DNA of 64,000 nt, taken from contig CAWJKG010000003.1 in assembly GCA_963843365.1 (NCBI GenBank), positions 558,001 to 622,000 on the forward strand, in the 5' to 3' direction. Of this stretch, positions 54,897 through 63,721 are shown one piece after another. The notes under the pieces were generated by a model. That model ran no database searches and was not told the origin of the DNA. It saw only the letters and a program-made list of their open reading frames with translations. Numbering within the stretch: position 1 is the first letter of the stretch; the number at the start of each line of letters is the position of its first letter. Position numbers and translations under genes: made by a program. Origin of the DNA: Bog-473 sp963843365 (GTDB lineage Bacteria; Actinomycetota; Acidimicrobiia; Acidimicrobiales; RAAP-2).

Positions 54897-55989
54897 TCAA
54901 AGGACGACGACGGAGCGCAGCACCTCGCCGCGCTCCATGCGGGCGAAGGCGCCCTCGACCTCGTCGATGCCGATCGTCTCGCTCACGAAGCGGTCGAGGT
55001 CGAGGCGCCCGTCGAGATACAGGTCGACCAGCATCGGGAAGTCCCGCGAGGGCAGGCAGTCGCCGTACCAGCTCGGCTTGAGCGCGCCGCCGCGCCCGAA
55101 GAACTCGATCATCGGCAGGTCGATCCGCATGTCGGGCGTCGGCACGCCGACCTGCACCAGCGTGCCCGCCAGGTCGCGGGCGAAGAAGGCCTGCTCGAGC
55201 ACCTTCGGATTGCCCACCGCCTCGATGCAGACGTCGGCGCCGTTGCCGCCCGTGAGCGCCTTGATGGCCTCGACCGGGTCGGTCGGCGCCGGCGTCGACG
55301 GTGTGGGTGGCGCCGAACGGCGGGCCAGCTCGAGCTTCCTCGGGTCCAGGTCGACGGCGATGATGACGGCCGCCCCGGCCAGCTTCGCCCCGGCGACGGC
55401 GGCGCACCCGACTCCGCCGCAGCCGAACACGGCCACCGAGTCGCCCAGGCCCGACCTGCCCGGTGTACATGGCCGCGCCGAGGCCGGCCATGACGCCGCA
55501 GCCGAGCAGGCCCGACCGCCTCGGGGCGGGCCGCGGGGTTGACCTTGGTGCACTGGCCGGCCGCGACGAGCGTCTTGCTCGGCGAAGGCGCCGATGCCGA
55601 GCGCCGGGGAGAGCGGTGTCCCGTCGGCCAGTGTCATCTTCTGCGTGGCGTTGTGGGTGGCGAAGCAGTACCAGGGCCGGCCCGCGCCGGCAGGCGCGGC
55701 ATTCCCCGCACACCGCCCGCCAGTTGAGGACGACGAAGTCTCCCGGCTGCCAGGTCCGGTCACGCCCGGGCCCGACCGCCTCGACCACGCCGGCGGCCTC
55801 GTGGCCGAGCAGGAAGGGGAACTCGTCGTTGATCCCGCCCTCGCGGTAGTGGAGGTCGGTGTGGCACACGCCGCAGGCCTTGACGGCGACGATCGCCTCG
55901 CCCGGCCCGGGGTCCGGCACCAGGATCGTCTCCACGGTGACGGGCGCGCCTTTTGCCATGGCCACGACCCCGCGCGTCTCGCTCGCCAT
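54897..55989 (-). CDS. mscR: Mycothiol-dependent formaldehyde dehydrogenase-like zinc alcohol dehydrogenase (frame breaks)
   Basis: From ATG 55989 the protein reads MASETRGVVAMAKGAPVTVE. ACGVCHTDLHYREGGINDEF carries the catalytic zinc Cys and the following GHE motif, and CRACRRG belongs to the structural zinc loop. THNATQKMTLADGTPLSPAL, GLLGCGVMAGLGAAMYTG and SVAVFGCGGVGCAAVAGAKL (NAD fold) follow, with the end FVSETIGIDEVEGAFARMER. These match S-(hydroxymethyl)mycothiol dehydrogenase (MscR) along the whole length from memory. About six frame changes occur, near 55760, 55690, 55590, 55515, 55455 and 55300. It detoxifies formaldehyde bound to mycothiol, an actinobacterial thiol. Confidence 0.8.
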
Positions 55990-56016
55990 TCCTGACCCTC
56001 CTCGTCGCTCGTGTCG

Positions 56017-56056
56017 CCCGATGCCCCGATGCCCCGATGCCCCGATGCCCCGATGC
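56017..56056. repeat. Tandem repeat of CCCCGATG, about five copies
   Basis: An 8-bp unit repeated five times with little change, 28 bases upstream of the mscR-like start. It lies in the leader or promoter region of that gene. Variation in copy number could change promoter spacing. No coding frame uses it. Confidence 0.85.
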
Positions 56057-56136
56057 GCGCCGCCGGGCCCACATGATGCCCGATGCCCGTCTCGGGGGAG
56101 CGCGCCCGGCGGCCGAACCGGGGAGGCACCCCGAAG

Positions 56137-56615
56137 CTAGGACGGCGGCGCCATGACGAAGATGCAGAACGGGTGCCCGTCCGGGTCCGCATAAATGTAG
56201 ATGGGCTCCTCGGGGTCGTCCGAGCCGTCCAGCAGCAGGCGCGCCCCAGGTCGAGGGCGCGGCGGTGCTGTTCCTCGAGCAGCGCCTTGTCGGGCACCGT
56301 CAGGTCGAGATGCAGCTGCTGGGGCACCGCGGTGGTCGGCCACGTGGACGGGGGCAACGAGTCCACTTTCTGGAAGGCCAGGTACGGACCACCCGCGGGA
56401 GATTCGAGCAGCACCCAGTCGACGTCCTCCTGGCCGCCCCCGCTCCCGCCGGCGCCCCCGTCCCCGGCGGCGCCACCCGACCCGTCGTCGGGCGGGGGCT
56501 CGAAGCCGGGGCCGTAGGGATAGCCGAGCAGGCGGTGGTAGAAGTCGGCCAGCGCCCGCGGGTCGGTGGTGTCGAGGACCACCGAGCGCAGCAATGGACG
56601 CGTGGCTTCGGACAC
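56137..56615 (-). CDS. VOC (glyoxalase-like) family protein (one frame break)
   Basis: GTG 56615 (VSEATRPLLRSVVLDTTDPR), alternative ATG 56645. First VOC unit: ALADFYHRLLGYPYGPGFEP; second: LHLDLTVPDKALLEEQHRRA. A Gly-Ser-rich insert, DDGSGGAAGDGGAGGSGGG, splits the first unit. A frame change near 56240 moves to ARLLLDGSDDPEEPIYIYAD and the end GHPFCIFVMAPPS. The length, about 160 residues, is usual for a glyoxalase-like protein. Its function is unknown. It is divergent from the YrhK gene. Confidence 0.75.
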
Positions 56616-56672
56616 GGGTCCATTCAAGTGGCTGCGCATGCCCATGTCGACGGCTGCCTAGGGTGACGCCCC

Positions 56673-57525
56673 ATGCAGGCCGGCTACGTCGAGGTCCCGC
56701 CGGGTTGGCGTCGAGTGGCCAGCCGCGGCTTCGGCCCCTTCGTGACCCGCGAGGTCTACCTCCTGCCCGACGGCACGCGCCTGTCGTGGGACTCGCGCTG
56801 GCACCGCAAGCACGCCGGCCGCGTCCCCGGAGGATCGACCTGGTGGGCGCCGTTCGCCATGACCTGGTGGATGGGCGTGCTGTTCGCGGTCGGCTCCGTC
56901 TGCTTCGCGCTGGGCTCCTTCCCGCCCTATGTCACCGCGGTCGGCGCCACCGCGGACAACGTCACCTACTTCATCGGGTCCATCTTCTTCACGACGGCCT
57001 CCTTCCTGCAGTACACGGAGGTGGCGTCGACGCCGTCCGCCCTCGTGCCGCCACAACGCGACGGAGCGACCGCGGACGGCGCGGGCCGGCGGACTGCTGC
57101 GGATCCGCCATCGCCGCATCGACTGGTGGGCGGCGGCCATCCAGCTGCTCGGGACCCTCTGGTTCAACCGGACCACGTTGAGCGCGCTGTTGGTCGGGCT
57201 GGGCGCGTCGAGCACGCACCATCCCATCTGGCGCCCCGACGCGCTGGGCTCTGTCTGCTTCCTCGTGTCGAGCTGGCTGGCCTGGGCCGAGGAGTGCCAC
57301 GGGCCGTTCGAGTGGCGCCCGTCGAGCATTGCGTGGTGGATCACCGCGCTGAACCTGACCGGTTCGGTGGCGTTCGGCGTCTCCGCCGTCGCGTCCTACG
57401 TCACCGCAAGCGGGCAGCTGTTGAGCGAGGCCCTGACCAACCTGGGCACGTTCGTCGGCGCCATCTGCTTCCTGGCCGGCGCCATCCTGCTGCTCCCGGA
57501 GCGCACGTTGGAGGGCCCGGCCTAG
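56673..57525 (+). CDS. YrhK-domain membrane protein (one frame break)
   Basis: ATG 56673. The soluble N-terminus (VEVPPGWRRVASRGFGPFVT) is followed by pairs of membrane helices (WMGVLFAVGSVCFALGSF, NVTYFIGSIFFTTASFLQYT). A frame change near 57078 leads to RHRRIDWWAAAIQLLGTLWF, NRTTLSALLVGLG, RPDALGSVCFLVSSWLAWAE and NLGTFVGAICFLAGAILLLP. The repeated Trp-rich pattern is that of YrhK-like proteins. Length about 284 residues with six helices. Role unknown. The end overlaps the convergent small gene by four bases. Confidence 0.78.
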
Positions 57526-57764
57526 CGACGGCCAGGTTCGGCGGCGTCGCGCGGCGACCGCCGCCGCCCTCGATACGTGCTGACGAAGAGGAAGCCCGCC
57601 GCCACCAGCGGCAGGATGATCGCCCCCGCCGTGCCCTGCCCGGCCAGCAGGAAGGCCAGCCCGACGATGGCGCCGGTGGCCAGCGCCAGCTCTGGCGTGT
57701 CGCCGACGAGGAAGTCCCACCAGAAGTGGCCGAAGCCACGCAGCGCGCGTCCGAGGGCGCTCAC
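57522..57764 (-). CDS. Small membrane protein of unknown function
   Basis: 80 residues from ATG 57764, which overlaps the upstream transporter-like stop by four bases. Two hydrophobic helices are visible (ELALATGAIVGLAFLLAG and GAIILPLVAAGFLFVSTY), then a basic tail (RGRRRSPRDAAEPGRR). It is probably an accessory part of the protein encoded upstream. Confidence 0.8.
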   Translation of the reverse strand: MSALGRALRGFGHFWWDFLVGDTPELALATGAIVGLAFLLAGQGTAGAIILPLVAAGFLFVSTYRGRRRSPRDAAEPGRR

Positions 57765-58549
57765 GATGCCGCCTTCTCCCGTATGCGGGTCGGCAGCTGG
57801 GTGCGCATGAATGCCGTGAAGGCGAAGAAGACGACAATGAAGAACCCGACGAGGACCGGGAGGGCAAGGTCGGAGCCGGGCCAGTGCACCCCGGCCCCCT
57901 CGCCGACCCAGAACACGCCGAAGCTGGTCAGCATGATGCCGACGACGGTCTTGATGGTGTTCTCCGGGACCTCGCGCAGCTGGCGCGCCACGAGCAGGCC
58001 GACGACCGCCACCAGCACCGCCGCGGCCGCCGCGGCGAGCGCGGCGAGTCCGAGCTTGTGCTGGGCCGCGCCGAGGCTGACGACGATGAGCACCACCTCG
58101 GTGCCCTCCAGGAAGACGCCCTTGAACGCCACGGCGAAGCCGACGCCGTCGTGCTTCTTTGCCCGGGCCGCGGCGGGCAACGCCGCCTCCGCCTCCTCTT
58201 CCTCGTGCAGCTCGGCCACCGTGGCGGCGAAGATCTTGTCCTCGTCGTGCGGGTCCTTGTGCCCGCTGGCACGCAGGATCGCCTTGCGCAACCAGGACAG
58301 GCCGAGCACCAGCAGCAGGGCGCCCACCACGATCCGCAGCGTGTCGAGCGGGATGTAGCGGATGAGGGGGATTCCCACGGCGACCACCAGCACGCCCAGC
58401 ACCAGCAGGGCCGTCGCCGCGCCCTCGAGGGCCGGACGCCAGCCCCGGCTCACGCCGGCGGCCACCACGATGGTCAGCGCCTCGACCATCTCGACCAGGC
58501 TGGCCGCGAACACGGCCAGCACCAGAATGAGGGTCGACGACGTGTGCAT
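57761..58549 (-). CDS. COG4280-like polytopic membrane protein, possible metal transporter
   Basis: 262 residues from ATG 58549 (MHTSSTLILVLAVFAASLVE). Six to seven helices. Two related acidic motifs sit in membrane helices: EMVEALTIVVAAGVSRGW near residue 22 and GVFLEGTEVVLIVVSLGAAQ near residue 150. They resemble the ExxE motifs of FTR1-type iron permeases, which suggests a cation or iron route. A charged loop (ATVAELHEEEEAEAALP) joins the halves. The frame is intact. The gene is followed by a four-base overlap with the small membrane protein. Confidence 0.75.
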   Translation of the reverse strand: MHTSSTLILVLAVFAASLVEMVEALTIVVAAGVSRGWRPALEGAATALLVLGVLVVAVGIPLIRYIPLDTLRIVVGALLLVLGLSWLRKAILRASGHKDPHDEDKIFAATVAELHEEEEAEAALPAAARAKKHDGVGFAVAFKGVFLEGTEVVLIVVSLGAAQHKLGLAALAAAAAAVLVAVVGLLVARQLREVPENTIKTVVGIMLTSFGVFWVGEGAGVHWPGSDLALPVLVGFFIVVFFAFTAFMRTQLPTRIREKAAS

Positions 58550-58593
58550 CTCGCTGCAGAAGCTACCGGCACCGGGGCCCTGTTCCCAGCCTG

Positions 58594-58679
58594 CGCCCGC
58601 CCCCGCCCCCGCCCCCGTGCTCCCGCCTCCGCCCCCGCACCCGCCCCCGCCCCGCTCCCGCCTCCGATCCCGCCCCCGT
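58594..58679. repeat. C-rich/G-rich low-complexity tract between divergent genes
   Basis: About 86 bases made mainly of CCCGC, CCCCCG and CCTCCG units on the plus strand. The minus strand therefore holds many runs of three to five Gs separated by one to three bases, sufficient for G-quadruplexes. It sits 45 bases upstream of the membrane protein gene and 90 before the amidohydrolase gene. Confidence 0.75.
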
Positions 58680-58768
58680 TGCACCGGCGGTAGTGTGCGG
58701 GTCACTGACCAGGACGTCCGCTGCGAGATGCTCGGTGTGCAGGCGTTCGAGGTCCAGGGGAGGGCGAC

Positions 58769-60133
58769 ATGAGTGAGGGAGCGACCCCGGTCGCGCAGCA
58801 GCGGGGGCGGAACTACGTGGTGGTGTCGGCCGACACCCACGCCTCGCCGGACAGCCTGGACCACTTCCTGTCCTACGTGGACCCGGCCCAGCGCGAGGCG
58901 GTCGCCGCCTTCGGCGACATGTCGAATCTCGCCATCTCCATGTTCGGCGGCTTCGATCCGGGTGAGGTCGACGAGTCCGATCCCGTCCGTGCCTCCGCCG
59001 CCCGCCGCCTCGCCGGCATGGGCGTCGACATCGCGGCGGCCAAGGGCTGGCTGGCCCGGTACGGCACCGACTGGGTGGTGCCCGGCGACGGGGACGGGCG
59101 CCGTCTCGCGGTGCTCGAGGAGCAGGGGATCCATGCCGAGGTGGCGCTGCCGGGACCGATCCTGGCGGGCGGACTCTCTCCGGCCATGTACCTGGGCGCG
59201 ACGACGGACAAGGGCCTCGAGGTGGTGTGGCCCGCGCTGCACGGGTACCTGCGCTGGCTGGCCGACTTCTGCAACGCCGCGCCGGGTCGCCGCGCCGGCG
59301 TCATGCCGATCGATTTCCACGACATGGACCGCGCCGTGGAGGAGGTGGCGTGGGCCCGCGCCAACGGGATCTTCGGCGGCGTCATGCTGCCCGCCATGTC
59401 GGTGACCTCGCGGCTGCCCGGCTACGCCGACGCCTACTACGACCCCTTCTGGAGCGCGTGCGAGGAGCACGGCATGGTCGTGAACCTGCACACGGGCGCG
59501 TCCGGCATGGCCACCGACATCAAGTTCCTCTACGACGCGGACCACGGCGGCATGCTCGGGCTCTACGAGGTGTTCGTCTTCACGCGGCGGCCGCTGTGGT
59601 TCATGATCTTCGGCGGCGTGTTCGACCGCCACCCGGACCTGCGCGTCGTGGTGAGCGAGAACGGCGTGCAGTGGCTGCCTTCGTTGATCCGGGACATGGA
59701 GTCGTTCTTCGACACCCACGGCGGCGCACCGGTCCGGTCGTACCTGAAGATGCGGCCGCGCGACTACTTCGAGCAGCACGTCTGGCTGGGCGGCTCGCTC
59801 ATGAAGCGCTACGAGGCCGAGATGCGCCACGAGATCGGCATCGACAAGCTCATGTGGGGTGCGGACTACCCGCATCTCGAAGGCGCCGCACCCGTGCATC
59901 GCCAGACGCTGCAGTACATCTTCGGCGGCATGCCCGAGGACGAAGTGCGCCGTATGCTCGGCACCAATGCCATCGGCCTGTGGGGCTTCGACGAGCCGTT
60001 GCTCCAGTCGGTGGCCGACCGGGTCGGGCCGACCGTCGCCGACCTGGCGTCGCCGCTGGCGTTGGCGGAGATCGAGGACACCTTCAGCTGGAGCCTGGCC
60101 CGCCCCGTGCCGCTGCTGGCCGGCGGCGCCTGA
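58769..60133 (+). CDS. Amidohydrolase family protein (amidohydrolase-2, canonical metal site)
   Basis: 454 residues from ATG 58769, intact. Motifs: VVVSADTHASPDSLDHFLS, GIHAEVALPGPILAGGLSP, IDFHDMDRAVEEVAWARANG, MVVNLHTGASG, GVFDRHPDLRVVVSENGVQW, and the Asp motif LMWGADYPHLEG. It differs from the two amidohydrolases at 3.5-5.6 kb by longer N- and C-terminal parts. These enzymes decarboxylate or hydrolyse cyclic acids with a bound metal. It stands alone, divergent from the COG4280-like gene across a GC-rich tract. Confidence 0.88.
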   Translation: MSEGATPVAQQRGRNYVVVSADTHASPDSLDHFLSYVDPAQREAVAAFGDMSNLAISMFGGFDPGEVDESDPVRASAARRLAGMGVDIAAAKGWLARYGTDWVVPGDGDGRRLAVLEEQGIHAEVALPGPILAGGLSPAMYLGATTDKGLEVVWPALHGYLRWLADFCNAAPGRRAGVMPIDFHDMDRAVEEVAWARANGIFGGVMLPAMSVTSRLPGYADAYYDPFWSACEEHGMVVNLHTGASGMATDIKFLYDADHGGMLGLYEVFVFTRRPLWFMIFGGVFDRHPDLRVVVSENGVQWLPSLIRDMESFFDTHGGAPVRSYLKMRPRDYFEQHVWLGGSLMKRYEAEMRHEIGIDKLMWGADYPHLEGAAPVHRQTLQYIFGGMPEDEVRRMLGTNAIGLWGFDEPLLQSVADRVGPTVADLASPLALAEIEDTFSWSLARPVPLLAGGA

Positions 60134-60269
60134 AAGCCTCTCCTGAGCGCACGGCGGTCCCCCTGGAGAACGGTCGCCGTTTTGGGCCCAATGTCGGTGC
60201 AAAATGGCACGAAGTGCGGCCCGGATCGACGGCCTCTGGGTGTGACAACCCCGTGCTTGCATCGCTCCC

Positions 60270-61442
60270 ATGGAGTTGGAGACCTTCGCCGACGCGCTCG
60301 ACGCACTGATCGCCTCTGGTGCGTCTCACTACGGCGACTGCGAGTCGATGGAGCGGCTCCATGGGTGCCAGGCCCGCTTCGAGTCCTTCATGACCGAGGC
60401 CACCGCGGCCTTCGAGACTGGGGAGGAGTGGGCGGGCGAGGGGGCCAAGACGGCGGCGTCGTGGATCTCGTCGCGCTGTCGGGTCTCGAGGGCCACCGCC
60501 AAGCGTCAGGTCCGCCTCGGGCGCTCGCTGCGCCACCTGCCCGAGGTGGCGGCGGCCTGGCGACAAGGGACCATCGGTGAGGATGCGGCCCGGGCCATCG
60601 CCTCGGCCCGGCGCCACCGCACCGAAGCCGCCATGGCCCACGACGAGGCCATGCTGGTGGCCCAGGCCACCGAACTCGATTTCGAGGACTTGCACCGGGT
60701 GCTCGAGTACTGGAAGCAGCTGGCCGACCCCGACGGATCAGAAGCGTCAGAAGAAGAGCGCAAGGCCTCCCGGGACGTCTTTCTCGAGTCGAGCTACAAC
60801 GGCATGTGGCTGGGCCAGATGACGCTCGACCCCATCAGCGGGGCCATTGTCTCCAACGAGCTCACCCGCCTCGAACACGCCCTCTTCGAAGCCGACTGTG
60901 CCGAGGCCAAAGAGCGCCTGGGGCGCCCAGGGCGGATCGACGAGCTGGCCCGGACCTCGGCCCAGCGCCGGGCCGACGCCCTCGTAGAAATGGCCACGAG
61001 GAGCAGGACCGCTCCCTCAGAGGGGACCCGCCCCGCCCCGCTCTTCAGCGTCTTGGTCGGCTACGAGACGATCCACGGGCGCATCTGCGAGCTCGAGAAC
61101 GGCACCGTGCTCCATCCGAGCGCCCTCGAGCCCTGGATGGACTCGGCCTACTTCGAGCGGGCCGTCTTCGCACCATCGAACCGCATCGACGTCAGCGTCC
61201 GGGCCCGGCTCTTTAGCGGCGGGACCAGGCGGGCCATCGAGCTGCGCGACCGCATCTGCACCCACCCGCACTGCTACGAGCCCGCCGAGAGCTGCCAGGT
61301 CGACCACATTCAGACCTATGCCCAAGGCGGGGAGACCACCCAGGACAACGGCCGCCTCCTCTGTGGCTTCCACAACCGCCTGCGCAACCAAGAAGAGGCC
61401 AAGGGCGCCCGGCGCCAGCGGCCCCCGCCCAGCGCCGCCTGA
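60270..61442 (+). CDS. DUF222 (13E12-type) HNH endonuclease domain protein
   Basis: 390 residues from ATG 60270, intact. The N-terminal DUF222 part reads SHYGDCESMERLHGCQARFE, TAASWISSRCRVSRATAKRQ and RLGRSLRHLPEVAAAWRQG. The C-terminal HNH domain reads RDRICTHPHCYEPAESCQVD, HIQTYAQGGETTQDNGRLLC and GFHNRLRNQ, with the zinc Cys pairs and the His-Asn-His residues. The family is multi-copy in actinobacteria and behaves like a mobile or selfish gene in some genomes. Function unknown. It is followed by a tandem repeat 38 bases downstream. Confidence 0.9.
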   Translation: MELETFADALDALIASGASHYGDCESMERLHGCQARFESFMTEATAAFETGEEWAGEGAKTAASWISSRCRVSRATAKRQVRLGRSLRHLPEVAAAWRQGTIGEDAARAIASARRHRTEAAMAHDEAMLVAQATELDFEDLHRVLEYWKQLADPDGSEASEEERKASRDVFLESSYNGMWLGQMTLDPISGAIVSNELTRLEHALFEADCAEAKERLGRPGRIDELARTSAQRRADALVEMATRSRTAPSEGTRPAPLFSVLVGYETIHGRICELENGTVLHPSALEPWMDSAYFERAVFAPSNRIDVSVRARLFSGGTRRAIELRDRICTHPHCYEPAESCQVDHIQTYAQGGETTQDNGRLLCGFHNRLRNQEEAKGARRQRPPPSAA

Positions 61443-61480
61443 GGGGGCGGCCCCCATGGCCGAGACGATCACACGTCGTC

Positions 61481-61592
61481 CACCGGCCCACCGGCCCACC
61501 GGCCCACCGGCCCACCGGCCCACCGGCCCACCGGCCCACCGGCCCACCGGCCCACCGGCCCACCGGCCCGCCGGCCCACCGGCCCACCGGCC
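61481..61592. repeat. Tandem repeat of CACCGGCC, 14 copies
   Basis: Fourteen 8-bp units, one of them CGCCGGCC. It lies in the 283-base gap between the DUF222-HNH gene and the convergent methyltransferase gene. No conserved protein uses it, though each frame stays open as a Pro/His/Thr or Gly/Arg/Trp repeat. Slippage would change its length. Confidence 0.92.
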
Positions 61593-61725
61593 CACGCGGC
61601 CCACCGCCCCTCGCCGCACCCGCCGGGTGAGCACACCCCGGCGCAGCCGAAACGCCCCGGTCAGCCGAACCCCCACCCTGCGGGGCGCTTCGGCACGGAC
61701 CCGCGGGGCGGCGCGTCTGCCCTCT

Positions 61726-62481
61726 TCAGCTGACGTCGGCGACCAGCAGCCGATACCCGACATCGACCGTCGCCACTTCGTCCAGGTCGCCATGGCGCCT
61801 CTCCCAGGCCCCACCCTGCAGGTCGGCCTCCAGAGCAGCCACGCCACGCGCAATGACGGCTGGGTCGGCCAGTGCCAGCCCCGAGCAGTTCGCCCGGACC
61901 GCCGGGTCGAGGTACGCCGCCGGTCGGCACCAGTAGGCACCCATCACGCCGTCGCGCATGTCACGTGGTACCGGCAAGGTCAGAGAGAACGTGGCACCGA
62001 TCGCCTCCGCCACGACGTCCGCGGTCGGCTGCAGGGAGCGCGTCGTTGCGCCCACCTCCGGGAGGTACTCCTCCAGCAACCAGAAGCGGGAGTGCAGTTC
62101 GAAGTCGATGGCAAGGACCACTCGCCGCGGCGCGATGCGGCACAGCTCGGCGAGACCGGCCGCCCAGTCGTCCCAATGGTGCACCGTGCAGATGGCCAGT
62201 GCAGCGTCCGCCCACCCCGAGCGGAAGGGGAGTGCCGTCGCGCTGGCCCGGACCACCGGCGCCGCATCGACGGCACGCTGACGCACCATGACGCTCGAAG
62301 GCTCCACGGCCACCACCGTCCGGTCGGCGGGCTCGTAGTTCCCGGAGCCGGCCCCCACGTTCACGACGACGCGCGCATCTCCGAGCTGCTCGTTGATGGC
62401 CGCCTCCCAGCGCGGCTCGACGTGCCGATGGGCGACGTAGCCCTGGCCGATGGTGTCGTAGACGGGTGAGCGCTGCGACAT
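61726..62481 (-). CDS. Class I SAM-dependent methyltransferase
   Basis: 251 residues from ATG 62481 (MSQRSPVYDTIGQGYVAHRH). Motif I is VVNVGAGSGNYEP with Glu in VAVEPSS at the end of the second strand. The later motifs are ALPFRSGWADAALAICTVHH and IAPRRVVLAIDFELHSRFWL. It is a UbiE/type-11 small-molecule methyltransferase that takes the methyl group from SAM in the cytosol. The acceptor is unknown. It starts 23 bases after the thiolase gene and may be in its operon. Confidence 0.88.
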   Translation of the reverse strand: MSQRSPVYDTIGQGYVAHRHVEPRWEAAINEQLGDARVVVNVGAGSGNYEPADRTVVAVEPSSVMVRQRAVDAAPVVRASATALPFRSGWADAALAICTVHHWDDWAAGLAELCRIAPRRVVLAIDFELHSRFWLLEEYLPEVGATTRSLQPTADVVAEAIGATFSLTLPVPRDMRDGVMGAYWCRPAAYLDPAVRANCSGLALADPAVIARGVAALEADLQGGAWERRHGDLDEVATVDVGYRLLVADVS

Positions 62482-62504
62482 CGTCGCGTGCAGACCCGTG
62501 CAGC

Positions 62505-63716
62505 TCAGGCGGCCGACTTCTCCAGGATGTGCACACCGCAGGCCGAGCCCAGCCCGATGACGTGCGTCAGACCGACCTTGGCGCCCTCGATCTGACGGTC
62601 GCCACCCTCACCGCGCAAGTGGGTGGCGACCTCCCACACGTTGGCGATGCCGGTGGCGGCGATCGGGTGGCCCTTGGACTCCAGCCCACCCGAGACGTTG
62701 ACCGGCGTCGACCCGTCACGCCAGGTGGCACCCGACTTGAAGAAGTCCGCCGCACCGCCCCGCTCGCACAGCCCGAGGTTGTCGTAGTGCACGAGCTCGG
62801 CCGTGGCGAAGCAGTCGTGCAGCTCCACGAGGTCGAGGTCGGCCGGCCCGACGCCGGCCTGCTCGTAGGCCTGGGCCGCCGCGTTGCGGGTCAGGTCGTT
62901 GACGTTCGGCAGGATCTGGCACGCCTCCTCCCACGGGTCCGTGGTCAAAATGGAGGCGGTGATCTTCACCGCACGCTTCTGCTGCTCCAGCGACAAGGTC
63001 TTGAGCTTGGATCCCGAGACGACGACCGCGGCCGCCGCACCGTCGCAGTTGGCTGAGCACATCGGCCGCGTGTTGGGGTAGGCGATCATCACGTCGTTCA
63101 TGATCTCGTCGAGCGACATCTTCTTCTGGTAGGCCGCCATGGGGTTGAGCGTCGAGTGCGAGTGGTTCTTCTCGGCGATCTGCGCGAAGAGCTCGAAGCT
63201 GGTGCCGCCGTAGCGGTGGCCGTACTCCATGCCGATCTGGGCGAAGACGCCCGGCATGATGTCGGTCCCGATGCGGCCGTCGATGGCGGCGACGGAGCCG
63301 TAGCGCCCCGAGGGCGTCCAGGTGTTGTCGTCGCTCTTGCGGCTGCCTCCCGCCAGGAGCCCGGCGCCGGCGAGCTTCTCCACGCCGAAGGCCAGTCCCA
63401 TGTCGGTCTCGCCTGCCTTGATCGACATCACGGCCACCCGCAGCGCCGTCGCCCCGGTCGCGCAGGCGTTGGAGACGTTGTAGACGGGGATGCCTGTCTG
63501 GCCCAGCTGCTTCTGGACCACCTGCCCGATGGGCAGCGCGCCACCCATGAGATTGCCCGCCCCTATGACGCCCATGTCCTTCATGGTCACGCCGCCGTCG
63601 GCCAGCGCGCCCTGGACGGCCTGCGAGGCCAGGTCCACGGTGTCGAGATCGGGGTGCTTGCCGAACTTCGTCATGTTGATGCCGAGGATCCAGACCTCTT
63701 CGGATGCTGATGCCAT
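62505..63716 (-). CDS. SCP2-type thiolase (acetyl-CoA acetyltransferase family)
   Basis: 403 residues from ATG 63716, intact. All catalytic thiolase residues are present: nucleophile Cys85 in SNACATGATAL, His300 in ELHDCF, His350 in GGLESKGHPIAATG, and Cys393 in GSACGVHIL. It would thiolytically shorten a beta-ketoacyl-CoA. The DUF35 gene lies five bases upstream in the same operon, giving the usual thiolase-DUF35 pair. This contrasts with the Cys-less pair at 8.6-10.2 kb. Confidence 0.92.
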   Translation of the reverse strand: MASASEEVWILGINMTKFGKHPDLDTVDLASQAVQGALADGGVTMKDMGVIGAGNLMGGALPIGQVVQKQLGQTGIPVYNVSNACATGATALRVAVMSIKAGETDMGLAFGVEKLAGAGLLAGGSRKSDDNTWTPSGRYGSVAAIDGRIGTDIMPGVFAQIGMEYGHRYGGTSFELFAQIAEKNHSHSTLNPMAAYQKKMSLDEIMNDVMIAYPNTRPMCSANCDGAAAAVVVSGSKLKTLSLEQQKRAVKITASILTTDPWEEACQILPNVNDLTRNAAAQAYEQAGVGPADLDLVELHDCFATAELVHYDNLGLCERGGAADFFKSGATWRDGSTPVNVSGGLESKGHPIAATGIANVWEVATHLRGEGGDRQIEGAKVGLTHVIGLGSACGVHILEKSAA

Positions 63717-63721
63717 CGTGC

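Noticed and set aside
57761..60271. 836-codon minus-strand open frame
   Set aside because: Only the part from 58549 down has homology and membrane helices. The rest is antisense to the amidohydrolase gene and crosses the GC-rich tract.
61481..61592. Possible CRISPR array
   Set aside because: The unit is 8 bp with no spacers and no cas genes nearby. It is a simple tandem repeat.
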